Part shown: positions 27,348 through 37,500 of the stretch, in pieces | Numbering within the stretch: position 1 is the first letter of the stretch | Layout of the letters: every line of letters begins with the position of its first letter | Assembly: GCF_009827295.1 (NCBI RefSeq) | Contig: NZ_WTYD01000002.1 | Coordinates: 372,001 to 436,000 of the forward strand | Source: Qipengyuania pelagi | GTDB taxonomy: Bacteria > Pseudomonadota > Alphaproteobacteria > Sphingomonadales > Sphingomonadaceae | Direction of reading: 5' to 3' | Length of the DNA: 64,000 bases | Translations under genes and position numbers: made by a program | Notes under the pieces: model-generated | Database searches by the model: none | What the model saw: the letters and a program-made list of their open reading frames with translations, nothing else | What the model was told of the DNA's origin: nothing

Positions 27348-27974
27348 ATGGGCTATCCCGAAACGGATTTCGAAGCGGCGGGAGACCACCCGCAGACGCG
27401 CGATCAGCGGGGCGCGACGCGCTATACCTCGCTGATTCGCTCGGCGAAGCTCATTTGCGGCTCGGGCGAATTCGTGTGCGTGATTCGCGACGTGTCCGCC
27501 ACCGGGATCTCGTTGCGCACCTTCCACCGCCTGCCGAGCGGCGACCGGATGGCGCTTGAACTCCCCAATGGGGAAGGGTTCGAATTGCAGAAGGTCCGCT
27601 CGGAGGGGCGCGAAGGCAGCTTCACCTTCCTGAATCCGGTTCCGGTCGAAACCCTGATCCGCGAAACGACCAATTACCCCAAACGCCAATTGCGCCTGAA
27701 TATCGAAATTCCGGTCGAAGTCGCTTGCCTGACCGGGCGCGGCCAGGCGATCACGCGCAACCTCTCGCAACAGGGCGCGTGCCTCGATTGCGACATGCCG
27801 CTCGCCATCGCCCAGACCGTCAAGCTGACCGGAAGCGAGCTTCCCGAGATTCGGGCCAAGGTGCGCTGGCGCCGGGCGCCCGAATACGGCCTCGCCTTCG
27901 ACACGACCTTCTCACTGGCCGATTTCGCGCGCATGGCCGCTTCGATCCAGAGCCCGGTCCTGTTGTCCGAATAA
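27348..27974 (+). CDS. PilZ-domain protein
   Basis: 208 residues with two PilZ-like beta-barrel segments. The second begins with KRQLRLNIEIPV and continues TRNLSQQGACLDCD, where the RxxxR + (D/N)xSxxG c-di-GMP pattern is recognisable in modified form. The first has TRYTSLIRSAK and IRDVSATGISL. Such proteins bind cyclic di-GMP and adjust motility, adhesion or polysaccharide. Start ATG 27348 was preferred over 27315 since GCGGGACG precedes it. No signal peptide. Confidence 0.85.
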   Translation: MGYPETDFEAAGDHPQTRDQRGATRYTSLIRSAKLICGSGEFVCVIRDVSATGISLRTFHRLPSGDRMALELPNGEGFELQKVRSEGREGSFTFLNPVPVETLIRETTNYPKRQLRLNIEIPVEVACLTGRGQAITRNLSQQGACLDCDMPLAIAQTVKLTGSELPEIRAKVRWRRAPEYGLAFDTTFSLADFARMAASIQSPVLLSE

Positions 27975-28003
27975 AATCAGGTCCCTCAGTTCGGGCGGCC
28001 AGA

Positions 28004-28498
28004 TCAAGCAGGCCGAAAGTCCATCGCCACGCCGTTGATGCAGTGGCGCTTGCCGGTCGGCTTCGGGCCGTCATCGAAAATGTGACCCAGATGCCCGCCG
28101 CAATCGGCGCAATGGACTTCGGTGCGCGGATAGCCGAGCTTGAAATCGCGGCTGGTGCCGACCCCGCCGGGCAGCGCGTCCCAGAAGCTCGGCCAGCCCG
28201 TTCCGCTGTCGAATTTCGTGCGCGAGGAATAGACCGCGTTGCCGCACCCCGCGCAGGCGAACACACCCTTGCGCTTTTCCTCGTTGAGCGGGCTGGAATA
28301 GGGGCGCTCGGTCCCTTCTTGGCGCAGGACGTAGAACTCGGCCTTGGTCAGGCGCTTCTTCCATTCCGCTTCGCTGCGCGCGACGGGGAAGCTCTTGGCC
28401 TGCGCCCCGCTGCCGCAGGCGGCGAGGACGGCGGTGGCCGCGCCGGTTCCGAAAAGGCCGAACAGGCCGCGGCGATGCGTGGTGAAGGTTTTGGTCAT
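28004..28498 (-). CDS. msrB: Peptide methionine-(R)-S-oxide reductase MsrB, Tat-exported
   Basis: 164 residues. The start has twin arginines (THRRGLFGLFG) and a hydrophobic stretch with an AACG lipobox-like end. MsrB motifs: CAGC and CADC (zinc pairs), GTGWPSFWDAL, EVHCADCGGHLGH, and catalytic RHCINGVAMDF at the C-terminus. It repairs Met-(R)-sulfoxide outside the cytoplasm, complementing msrA at 16152. ATG 28498 follows AAGGTAAC. Confidence 0.95.
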   Translation of the reverse strand: MTKTFTTHRRGLFGLFGTGAATAVLAACGSGAQAKSFPVARSEAEWKKRLTKAEFYVLRQEGTERPYSSPLNEEKRKGVFACAGCGNAVYSSRTKFDSGTGWPSFWDALPGGVGTSRDFKLGYPRTEVHCADCGGHLGHIFDDGPKPTGKRHCINGVAMDFRPA

Positions 28499-28559
28499 GG
28501 AAGTTACCTTAGGCGAACGGGCCTGAACCGGGGCTTGATCGCCGAAACGCCCGCGGTGA

Positions 28560-29897
28560 TCAGAATGTCGAGACCTGGACTTCCAGCTTGCGGAAGCCAT
28601 GGACGAAATTCGCCCGCACCCGCTCGACATCGCCCACCACGTCGACGCGCAGGCGACGCTTGTGCATTTCCTCGAGCAGGATCTTCAACTGCAATTCCGC
28701 CAGCCGCGCGCCGACGCAGCGATGGATGCCGTATCCGAAGGCGATATGCCGCCGCGCATTGTCGCGGGTGAGGTCGAGCGCATCGGGATCGTCGAACACC
28801 TCCTCGTCGCGATTGGCGCTGAGATACCACAGGACCACCTTGTCGCCCTTCCTGATGGTCTGGCCGAACACCTCGGTATCCTCGGTGCAGGTGCGGCGCA
28901 TATGCGCGAGCGGCGTCTGCAGGCGGAGCATTTCCTGCACCGCATTGGGGATGACCGAGGGGTCTTCCTCGAATTTCCGGCGCTGGTCGGGGTTCTTGTC
29001 GAGCTGGTAGACGAAGCCGCTCATCGAATTGCGGGTGGTGTCGTTCCCGCCCACGATCAGCAGCACCAGATTGCCCATAAATTCCTCGGGCCGCATCTGG
29101 CTCATCGCCTCGGAATGGATCATCATCGAGATGAGATCGTCGCCCGGCTCCTGGTCCTGCATCCGCTCGGCCCAGAGCGACTGGAAATAGGCGCCCATTT
29201 CGTGGAGGATTTCCCAGCGCATCATGTCGAGGTCGCGCACCGAGGCGAGCTCGGTATCGCCCGACCAGTCGGACCAGAAGGTCAGCAGGCGGCGATCCTC
29301 CCAGGGAAAGCCGAACAGGATGGCGAGCATTCCCGTCGTCAGCTCGATCGAGACCTCTTCGACCCAATCGAAGGTTTCGCCGTGGGGCAGGCGGTCGAGC
29401 ACCTCGCCGGTGCGCTGGCGGATCTCGTCCTCCATCGCGGTCATCGCGCTGGGGGTGAATTTCGGCGCCACGGTGCGGCGCTGGCCGGTGTGTTCGGGGC
29501 GATCCATCGCGATGAACATCGGCAGCTCGCGCCGATCGACGCCGCTCTCGGCCAGTTCCTCCTCGCTCAGGCGGTTGAGGATGGTGATCCCGCCATATTC
29601 CCAGCTCGACGAGAACGTCTCGGGCAGCGCCTCGATATGCTGGATCGCCTTGTGGCCGACGACTGCCCAATAGGGGCCGAAGGGGCTTTCGGGGATGTAG
29701 TGCAGCGGCCCCGCCTCGCGCATTTCGCGGAAGATCGGATGCCAGGTGTTTTCGGCGTAGATGTCGCTGCGGCTGACATCCCATTTGTGCGGATGATGCG
29801 GGCGATGCTCGGGATGCTGGTCGAAATGCGATTTGAGCGCTTCGTAGGCGCTCGGTTCGCGGCGGACTTGCGGCCGCTGAATGGGGGCGGTGGCCAT
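28560..29897 (-). CDS. CYP153-type cytochrome P450 (alkane/fatty-acid omega-hydroxylase)
   Basis: 445-residue soluble class I P450. The I-helix reads VLLIVGGNDTTRNSMSGF, the K-helix ExxR is present (EMLRLQTPLAHMRR), and the haem loop is FGYGIHRCVGARLAELQ with the Cys ligand. FIAMDRPEH and SPFGPYW also match CYP153, which hydroxylates medium-chain alkanes at the terminal carbon. Start ATG 29897 follows GGAGAGAG. A ferredoxin-reductase-like flavoprotein lies about 3.4 kb away, but no 2Fe-2S ferredoxin gene is in this window. Confidence 0.92.
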   Translation of the reverse strand: MATAPIQRPQVRREPSAYEALKSHFDQHPEHRPHHPHKWDVSRSDIYAENTWHPIFREMREAGPLHYIPESPFGPYWAVVGHKAIQHIEALPETFSSSWEYGGITILNRLSEEELAESGVDRRELPMFIAMDRPEHTGQRRTVAPKFTPSAMTAMEDEIRQRTGEVLDRLPHGETFDWVEEVSIELTTGMLAILFGFPWEDRRLLTFWSDWSGDTELASVRDLDMMRWEILHEMGAYFQSLWAERMQDQEPGDDLISMMIHSEAMSQMRPEEFMGNLVLLIVGGNDTTRNSMSGFVYQLDKNPDQRRKFEEDPSVIPNAVQEMLRLQTPLAHMRRTCTEDTEVFGQTIRKGDKVVLWYLSANRDEEVFDDPDALDLTRDNARRHIAFGYGIHRCVGARLAELQLKILLEEMHKRRLRVDVVGDVERVRANFVHGFRKLEVQVSTF

Positions 29898-30016
29898 GGT
29901 CTCTCTCCGTCGGCGGCGACTCCCGAGCGGTCGCGCATCTGAGGAACGCATCCTGCCGCAACTGACATCGGTGTCAACAGGGTTGCGATTGAAAACCCAA
30001 CCCGGTCACAAAGCGG

Positions 30017-31216
30017 TCAGGCGGCAGGCGCGCGCTTCCTTTTTGGCTTGCGCCCAGCGGGCCCCGATTTCATCACTTTGCGCCGGAACAGGCGCGCGCC
30101 GATCCGCACGAAAATCGCGACCCACATGACCTGCCATACGAGCGCCAGCAGATGCGGCCACAAGGCCGCCGATTGCGCCGCGCGGCCTACCATCGCGTAA
30201 GGCGAGGAGAGCGGGAAGATACAGGCGAACAGCTCCATCGGCGATCCGATATCGGTCATCGCGAACGTGGCGAGGAAGAACACGGCGAGCTGCGCGATGG
30301 TGGCGGGCATGGACAGGGTCTGCACGTCGCGCACTGTCGCCGCCATCGAGCCAACGGTCAGGAAGATCGACCCGATCAACAGATAGGCGAGCGCGAAATA
30401 GACCACGAACAGCGCGACGAAGAGCGGCCAGCCGACTGCGGGTGCCACCAGCGCAGGGATCGCCGCCCCGCCGAGCAGGATCGCGACCCCAGCAATCGCG
30501 CCCCACACCGCCAGCCCCACGAAGCTGACGCCGAGCATGGCGAACAATTTGCCCACGAACACCGCATCCATGGGAATCGCGGCGGCAAGGATCTCGATGA
30601 TCTTGTTGGCCTTCTCCTCGACGAGGTTGGACAGCACCATCCCGGCCAGCAGCATGGTCAGCAAGAACAGCAGGGTGATCCCGGCGGTGGCGGTCCCGGT
30701 CTGCGCGGTGCGCGCGCTGGCGACGCTGGTGCTGGTGGGATCGAGTGCGATTTCGGGATAGGTCGCGCTGTCGCCTTGCGCGCGCGCCGCCAACAGGGCG
30801 ACGCGACCGCGCCAGCGTTCGATCTGGTCCGCTGTCCCGGTGAGGCGCGGGGCGGCGAGCGATCCGGTCAGAACCGCACCGAAATTGCGTGTCTTATCGG
30901 TCAGCAACGCGCGCGGATCGGGCGCATCTTCTGCCCGGACCGCTTCGACGATGGGCAGGTCGACCAGCGGGGACAGCTCGGCATAGGCGCGGCGCAGATC
31001 GGTGGTTTCCTGCGGTGACAGGATCACGGCCAGCCGGGGCGGTTCGGCGCTGCCCGCCGCCTTCGCGCCGAGCATTCCCGCGCCGAGGCTGATTCCTCCG
31101 AAGAAGACCGGCCCGAGCAGGAACAGCAGGAAGGCCTTGCTGAACAGGATCGCGCGCATGTCGCGCCGGGCGATCACCCAGGCGGCCTGCCAGAGCGAGA
31201 GGCGCGAGGCGGTCAT
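30017..31216 (-). CDS. ABC-2 type permease (NatB-like)
   Basis: 399 residues with about six membrane helices and a large periplasmic loop between helices 1 and 2 (residues 50-165). LVEEKANKIIEILAAAIPMDAVFVGKLFA is the NatB-like coupling helix facing the ATPase. It ends with a lysine-rich tail. Transported substrate is unknown; NatAB homologues export sodium or drugs. Its start overlaps the end of the ATPase gene (31213-31216). Confidence 0.88.
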   Translation of the reverse strand: MTASRLSLWQAAWVIARRDMRAILFSKAFLLFLLGPVFFGGISLGAGMLGAKAAGSAEPPRLAVILSPQETTDLRRAYAELSPLVDLPIVEAVRAEDAPDPRALLTDKTRNFGAVLTGSLAAPRLTGTADQIERWRGRVALLAARAQGDSATYPEIALDPTSTSVASARTAQTGTATAGITLLFLLTMLLAGMVLSNLVEEKANKIIEILAAAIPMDAVFVGKLFAMLGVSFVGLAVWGAIAGVAILLGGAAIPALVAPAVGWPLFVALFVVYFALAYLLIGSIFLTVGSMAATVRDVQTLSMPATIAQLAVFFLATFAMTDIGSPMELFACIFPLSSPYAMVGRAAQSAALWPHLLALVWQVMWVAIFVRIGARLFRRKVMKSGPAGRKPKRKRAPAA

Positions 31217-32199
31217 GGCTGCACCTCGTCCTTCATCGCCTTCGCCGCCGCGGCGCCTGCGATTTCGACGAAGGCGTCATGCAGCCCCGCGCGTTCGATG
31301 GAAAGCGACAGCACCCCTGCCTCGCCTTCGATGAGGCGTTTCAGCAGCGCCTCGATCCCGCCCGCAGGCAGAGGGAAATACCAGAAATGGCTGCCATCTT
31401 TCCTGGGCCCGTCCTTCTTGGGATCGTGCCGCGCGTCAGCGGGCAGCGCGGTGCGCCATTCCCCCTCCGCACGGCGCGTTTCCAGCCGCACCTGCGCCGG
31501 AATCCGATCGCGCGCGGCGTCGACCGAGCCCGCATAGGGCACTTTGCCCCCCGCGATGATCGCGACATCGTCGCACAATCGCTCGGCATGGTGGATCACA
31601 TGAGTCGAGAAGATCACGGTGACACCGTCAGAGGCGAGGGCGCGGATCATCGTTTCGAGCTTGCCCTGATTGATCGCGTCCAAGCCGCTGAACGGCTCGT
31701 CGAGCACCACGAGGCGGGGGCGGTGGACCAGCGTGCCGAGCAGCTGGACGGTCTGCGCCATGCCCTTCGACAATTGCCGGATCTGGCGCTCGACCGCGTG
31801 GCCGAGCCCGTGCGCCTCCATCAGGTCGCGTCCGCGCCTGCGCCCTTCGTCCAGCGGCAGGCCGCGCAAGGCGCCCATGAAGGCGATCGCCTCGTCGCAT
31901 TTCATCGCCGGATAGAGGCCGCGCTCTTCGGGAAGATAGCCGATCAGGCGCGCGATATCGTGCGGGCGGTCATGGCCGAAGATGCGCCTGATGCCTTCGT
32001 CCGGCTCGATGATGCCGAGCAACATTCGCAGGGTCGTCGTCTTGCCCGCACCGTTCGGGCCGAGAATGCCGTAGATGGCGCCCTCGGGCACAGAGAGGTC
32101 GATCCCATCCACCGCCAGCGTATCATCGAAGCGCTTGACGAGGCCGCTTGCTTCGATCGCCAAAGTCTCGTGCCTGGGAGTTTGCGCTTGGGTTGCCAT
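31213..32199 (-). CDS. ABC-2 exporter ATPase (NatA-like)
   Basis: 328 residues. Walker A is GPNGAGKTTT, the signature QLSKGMAQ, Walker B LVVLDEPFSGLD and the switch His in STHVIHHAE. Residues 230-310 form an accessory C-terminal domain seen in NatA-type exporters. It pairs with the overlapping permease. Start ATG 32199 has no Shine-Dalgarno but a promoter-like TTGCTC-N18-TACCTG ends seven bases before it, so translation may be leaderless. Confidence 0.92.
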   Translation of the reverse strand: MATQAQTPRHETLAIEASGLVKRFDDTLAVDGIDLSVPEGAIYGILGPNGAGKTTTLRMLLGIIEPDEGIRRIFGHDRPHDIARLIGYLPEERGLYPAMKCDEAIAFMGALRGLPLDEGRRRGRDLMEAHGLGHAVERQIRQLSKGMAQTVQLLGTLVHRPRLVVLDEPFSGLDAINQGKLETMIRALASDGVTVIFSTHVIHHAERLCDDVAIIAGGKVPYAGSVDAARDRIPAQVRLETRRAEGEWRTALPADARHDPKKDGPRKDGSHFWYFPLPAGGIEALLKRLIEGEAGVLSLSIERAGLHDAFVEIAGAAAAKAMKDEVQP

Positions 32200-32236
32200 C
32201 CGGGTGCAGGTAACCGGCACGCGTGAACCGGAGCAA
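32188..32236. promoter_or_regulatory. Back-to-back overlapping promoters of queG and the ABC exporter
   Basis: Plus strand: TTGGGT (32188-32193), 17 bases, TAACCG (32211-32216), six bases, GTG of queG. Minus strand: TTGCTC (32236-32231), 18 bases, TACCTG (32212-32207), seven bases, ATG of the ATPase. The -10 elements overlap at 32211-32212 and each -35 lies inside the other gene. Both genes lack a Shine-Dalgarno. RNA polymerase could occupy only one promoter at a time. Confidence 0.4.
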
Positions 32237-33296
32237 CAGCAGATTGGTTAACGCCGCGTCTTTTCAGGAGGATCTGCGCGCCGAAGCAAGCGCGCTGGGC
32301 TTTGCCGCCTGCGGCTTCGCGAGCGCGGCGACCGATCCTTTGAATGGAGAGCGGCTGGAGGAGTGGCTGGGCGACGGGCGCCATGGCTCGATGGAATGGA
32401 TGGAGGCGCGGAAGCACCAGCGCGCCTCCCCGCAAGGCCTCTGGCCCGACGCGCGCAGCGTGATCGCCCTCGGCATGAGCTATGCGCCCGATGGCGATCC
32501 GCTGGCTCTGGAGGGCGATGCCGAAGCCGCGCGCATCTCCGTCTATGCGCGGGGGCGCGACTATCACGACGTCGTTAAGAAGGCGCTGAAGGCGCTCGCC
32601 CGCTGGATGATCGCGCGCGAGCCGGAGAGCGAATTGAAGGTCTTCGTCGACACCGCGCCGGTGATGGAGAAACCGCTGGGGCAGGCGGCGGGGATCGGCT
32701 GGCAGGGCAAGCACACCAATCTGGTCAGCCGCGATCACGGCAGCTGGCTGTTTCTGGGCGCGATCTACACGACGCTCGATCTCGCGCCCGATCCATCGGG
32801 GCGCGACCTTTGCGGATCGTGCCGAAAATGTCAGGATGCCTGCCCGACCGACGCCTTTCCCGCGCCCTACCGCCTCGATGCGCGGCGTTGCATTTCCTAT
32901 CTGACCATCGAGCACAAGGGCCCGGTGGCCGAAGAATTCCGCGCGGCGCTCGGCAACCGGATCTATGGCTGCGACGATTGCCTGGCGGTCTGTCCCTGGA
33001 ACAAGTTCGCCGAGACTGCGCACCGCCCTCTCAAACTCGCCCCGCGCGAGGAGCTGGTGGCCCCGCGCCTCGCCCAGTTCCTCCAATTCGACGATGCGGG
33101 CTTCCGGCAATTCTTCTCCGGTTCCCCCATCAAGCGGATCGGGCGCGACCGGTTCGTGCGCAATTGCCTCTATGCGGCGGGAAACAGCGCCAATGCGGAC
33201 TTGCTGGGGCAGGTCGAGCGCTTACGCGGCGATCCCGATCCGGTGGTGCGCGACGCGGCGGACTGGGCCGCCGCGCGGCTCAGAGCAGTTCCTTGA
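32223..33296 (+). CDS. queG: Epoxyqueuosine reductase
   Basis: 357 residues, cobalamin- and 4Fe-4S-dependent; it makes the last step to queuosine in tRNA. The cobalamin-binding N-domain includes [23 protein letters not shown] in outline, and two ferredoxin motifs are [15 protein letters not shown] and [11 protein letters not shown]. The C-terminus has HEAT-like helices. Starts with GTG 32223, 23 bases from the divergent ABC ATPase start. Its last 17 bases overlap the end of the convergent flavoprotein gene. Confidence 0.95.
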   Translation: MNRSNSRLVNAASFQEDLRAEASALGFAACGFASAATDPLNGERLEEWLGDGRHGSMEWMEARKHQRASPQGLWPDARSVIALGMSYAPDGDPLALEGDAEAARISVYARGRDYHDVVKKALKALARWMIAREPESELKVFVDTAPVMEKPLGQAAGIGWQGKHTNLVSRDHGSWLFLGAIYTTLDLAPDPSGRDLCGSCRKCQDACPTDAFPAPYRLDARRCISYLTIEHKGPVAEEFRAALGNRIYGCDDCLAVCPWNKFAETAHRPLKLAPREELVAPRLAQFLQFDDAGFRQFFSGSPIKRIGRDRFVRNCLYAAGNSANADLLGQVERLRGDPDPVVRDAADWAAARLRAVP

Positions 33297-34506
33297 GCGG
33301 GACCGTATCGTCCGCCAGCAGCTCCGGTTCGATCTCGGCCCGCGCTTCGATCAGTTTCCTGCCCTGCACGTAATCCTTGACCCGATTGACGCAGTCGAGC
33401 GCGATCACCCGGCCTTCCTTCAGATAGACGACCGAGAAGCTGCGCGCTTCGGGATCGCCGCGCAGCACCGCCTCGTCATGGTCGAGCGAAAGGCCGACGG
33501 TCTGCAATTTGAGATCGTACTGGTTCGACCAGAACCATGGCACCGCTTCATAAGGCTGCTTGTCGCCCATGATCGCCTTCGCGGCGCAGGTCGCCATGTC
33601 GTGGGCGTTCTGCACCGATTCCAGGCGGATCACGGCATTGTCGGCGAACGGGTTTGCATGGGCCGCGCAGTCGCCGATGGCATAGATATCGTCCACGCTG
33701 GTGCGGCAATATGCGTCGACATCGACGCCGTTCGATCCCGCCGCGCCCGCGCCGATCAGCGGGCCGACCGAGGGGACGATGCCGATCCCGACCACCACGA
33801 TATCGCAGGCGATCGCCTCGCCCTTGTCGGTGATGACGGCCGCGACTCGCCCGTCCTTGCCCTCGATCCGTTCGACCGCGGTTTCCAGCCGCAGATCGAC
33901 GCCCTGGCTTCGGTGTTCCGCTGCGTAAAAGGCGCTCAACTCCTCGCCCGCGACGCGATTCAGGACGCGGCGCTGCGCCTCGAGAATCGTGACCTCGCAA
34001 TCGAGCTTGCGCAGAACCGCCGCTGCTTCGAGGCCGATATAACCCCCACCGATCACCACGGCGCGGCGCGCGCCGATTTCGAGATCGGCGCGAATGGCAT
34101 CGACGTCCATGCGGTGGCGCACCGAATGGATGCCCGCGAGGTCCGATCCGGGGCAGGACAGGCGGCGCGGATCGCCCCCGCCCGCCCAGATCAGCTTGCG
34201 GTATCCGATCCGGCGTCCGTCTCCTAGGACCACCTCGCGCGCCATCGCATCGACTTCGGACACGTTGACGCCCAGCTCGACCGCGACGCCCTTGTCCTCC
34301 CAGAAGGAGGGCGGGCGGATCAGGATGCGGTCCAGCGGCTTGTCGCCCGCGAGATATTCCTTCGAAAGCGGCGGGCGCTCGTAAGGCGGGGTGCGATCGC
34401 GGCTGAGCATGAGGATCGTGTCCTCGTGCCCCTGCTGGCGCAGCGCGATGGCGGCCTGCGCCCCGCCATGCCCCGAACCCACGATGACGATATCGGCTCT
34501 CTCCAT
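33280..34506 (-). CDS. FAD/NAD-dependent ferredoxin-reductase-type flavoprotein
   Basis: 408 residues. Starts [16 protein letters not shown] (FAD Rossmann), then [10 protein letters not shown], the NAD-binding [16 protein letters not shown] and the second FAD motif [11 protein letters not shown]. These are typical of rhodocoxin/putidaredoxin reductases that pass electrons from NADH to a 2Fe-2S ferredoxin for P450s or dioxygenases. The CYP153 gene nearby could use it, though the ferredoxin is not here. ATG 34506 directly precedes the FAD motif. Confidence 0.9.
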   Translation of the reverse strand: MERADIVIVGSGHGGAQAAIALRQQGHEDTILMLSRDRTPPYERPPLSKEYLAGDKPLDRILIRPPSFWEDKGVAVELGVNVSEVDAMAREVVLGDGRRIGYRKLIWAGGGDPRRLSCPGSDLAGIHSVRHRMDVDAIRADLEIGARRAVVIGGGYIGLEAAAVLRKLDCEVTILEAQRRVLNRVAGEELSAFYAAEHRSQGVDLRLETAVERIEGKDGRVAAVITDKGEAIACDIVVVGIGIVPSVGPLIGAGAAGSNGVDVDAYCRTSVDDIYAIGDCAAHANPFADNAVIRLESVQNAHDMATCAAKAIMGDKQPYEAVPWFWSNQYDLKLQTVGLSLDHDEAVLRGDPEARSFSVVYLKEGRVIALDCVNRVKDYVQGRKLIEARAEIEPELLADDTVPLKELL

Positions 34507-34549
34507 GCGGGCGGGGATTGCCGTTTGCACGCGCGCGGTCAAGCCGTGC

Positions 34550-37500
34550 CTATCGTCCCAGAAGGTTGCGGGCCATGCTGGCGATCTGGGCGAGGGCGGC
34601 GGGCGCGACCGGAGTCTGGGCGTGGGCGCGGTTCACCATGGTGCGGAACTGCCGCACCGCGACCTGATTCTCGCCCGTCCATTTCTCGATCATCGCCGGC
34701 ATATCGTCCTTGGCGCCTTTCCTGCGCGAGAGGCGGCGGAGGAAGTCGATCCGCATCTGCTGGAAATCGCGGGCGAGACCCGCGACCAGCAGCCGTTCCC
34801 ACACATCCGACGGGTTCATCATCGCCGCCGTCGCCTGCGCCCAGTCGAGGCCGAGCGCCGCGCCCAGTTCGGTGAAGGCGCGCGTCAGCGAACAGGTCTC
34901 GATCTCCTGATCGCGGGCGAGCTTGGCGAGGCCGACCGCGCCGTCCATTTCGAACAGATGCGCGACGCGGGCCGCCAGCGGGGCGGGCGCGCCGATCGCG
35001 GCCATGTCGTCGATCAGCTTGTCGGATTGCTGGCGGGTTTCCTCGGCGAGGAGGTTCTCGGTCTCCTCGCTCAGGCGGTGGACGCCTGGGCTGAGTTCGT
35101 CGAGGACCGCGCCGAAATCGCCGCTGCCCACGCCCGCGCCGATCAGGTCGGCCATCTGGATGCGCAGGCCGCGCGCCGCTTGGTCGAACAGCCGCAGCCG
35201 CGCGCTTTCGGGCATCTCGGCCGCGTCGATTTCAGACCAGAGCGCCTCCATGTCGAACAATCGGGTCGCGACGACGAAGGCCGCCGCCACCTGGTCGAGC
35301 GTGGCGCCTTCCTCTTCGGCGAGTTCGAAGGGATGGACCATCCCCATGCGGTTCACGATCCGGTTGGCAAGCTTCGTCGCCACCAGTTCGCGCCGCAGCC
35401 GGTGGCCGAGGATTTCCTCGCGATACTTTTTCTGCATCGGCTCGGGAAAGGCGGCGAGCAGCATCGGCTCGAGCGCCTCGTCGTGCGAAAGCGGGCTCTT
35501 CTCGATCGCGTCCTGCAAGACGAGCTTGGTCGAGGAGAGGAGGACGGCCAATTCGGGCCGCGTCAGGCCCAGCCCCTCGCTCGCGCGGCGGCCAAGCGTC
35601 TCGTCGTCGGCAAGGCCTTCGGTGCGCCGGTCGAGATTGCCGCCCTCTTCCAGCTTCTCGATCAGGCGCAATTGCGCTTCGGCGGCGCGCGAACCACCGG
35701 TTTCGGCGATCGACAAAGCGAGCGCCTGCATCCGGTTGTCCTCGAGAACCAGCTCGGCGACCTCGTCGGTCATCTGTTCGAGCAGGGCGTTGCGCTTCGC
35801 TTCGGACAATTTGCCCGCCCGCCGCGCCGCGGCCAGCGCGATCTTGATATTGACCTCGTTGTCCGAACAATCGACGCCCGCCGAATTGTCGATGAAGTCG
35901 GTGTTGATGCGTCCGCCAGCCCCTTCATTTCCGGTGAGCGCGAATTCGATCCGCCCCGCCTGCGTCACGCCCAGATTGGCGCCTTCGCCGATGACCTTCG
36001 CGCGCACCTCGCCCGCATCCACGCGCACCGCATCGTTGGCGGGATCGCCGACCTGTACGTTGTTCTCGCGTTCGGCCTTGATGTAGGTCCCGATGCCGCC
36101 GAACCAGATGAGATCGACCTGCGCCTTGAGGATCGCGGAGATGACCGCGTCGGGCTCGTGCGTCGCTTCTTTGAGGCCCAGCGTCTTCTGCGCGGTCTTC
36201 GAAAGGGTTATGGTCTTCGCATCGCGCCGGAACACCCCGCCGCCGCGCGAAATCAGCTTGGCGTCGTAATCCTCCCAGCTCGAGCGCGGCAGGTCGAAGA
36301 GGCGCTGGCGCTCCTTGAAGCTGGCCTTGGGATCGGGATCGGGATCGATGAAGATGTGACGGTGGTCGAAGGCGGCGACCAGCTTGATCGCCTGCGACAG
36401 CAGCATCCCATTGCCGAACACGTCGCCCGACATATCGCCGCACCCGACCACCTCGATCGGTTCGCTCTGCACGTCGACGCCCATTTCGCGGAAATGCCGC
36501 TGGACCGAGACCCAGGCGCCCTTGGCGGTGATCCCCATCGCCTTGTGGTCGTACCCGTTGGAGCCGCCGCTGGCGAAGGCATCGTCGAGCCAGAAGTCGC
36601 GGCTCTGCGCGATGCCGTTGGCGACGTCAGAGAAGCGCGCCGTGCCCTTGTCCGCCGCGACCACGAAATAGGGATCGTCGCCATCGAGGATTTCGACCGC
36701 TTCGGGATGGACCACCGTCTCGTCGACGATATTGTCGGTGACCGACAGCAGCGTGCGGATGAAGACTTCGTAGCTGGCCTGGCCTTCCGCCGCCCAGCCA
36801 TCGCGGTCGATCACAGGATCGGGCAATTGCTTGGGGTAGAAGCCGCCCTTGGCCCCCGTCGGCACGATGACCGCGTTCTTCACGCGCTGCGCCTTCATCA
36901 GGCCGAGGATCTCGGTGCGGAAATCGTCGCGCCGGTCGGACCAGCGCAGGCCGCCGCGCGCCACCGCCCCGCTGCGCAGGTGAATCCCCTCGACCCGACG
37001 CGAATAGACGAAGATCTCGCGCCAGGGGACCGGCTTGGGCAGGTTGGGGACGAGCTTGGAATCGATCTTGAACGCCAGCGCCTCCTGCGCGGCAGGCGCG
37101 AAGGCGTTGGTGCGAAGGATCGCATCGACCAGCGCGCGATAGAGGCGCAAAAGGCGGTCGTCATTGATCGCCTGCACCTTGCCCAGCCCGCGCTTGATCG
37201 CGGCTTCGGCAGCGGCGATCGCCTCTTCGCGCCCCGCACCGAATGCGGGATCGTGGCGCGCGGTGAACAGCGCGATCAGCGCGCGGGTGACGTCGGAGGC
37301 GCCGCTCAGCGCATCGACCACCGTATAGATCGTGAAGCCCATGCCGGTCTGGCGCAGATAGCGATAGAAGGCGCGCAGCCAGTTCGCCTCGCGCGCGGTC
37401 AGGCCGGTTTCGGCGACCAGGCGGTTGAAGCAGTCGTTCTCCGCCTCGCCGTTTAGGACAGCGGCGATCGCATCCTCGATCGTCTCGGCACGTTCGACCA

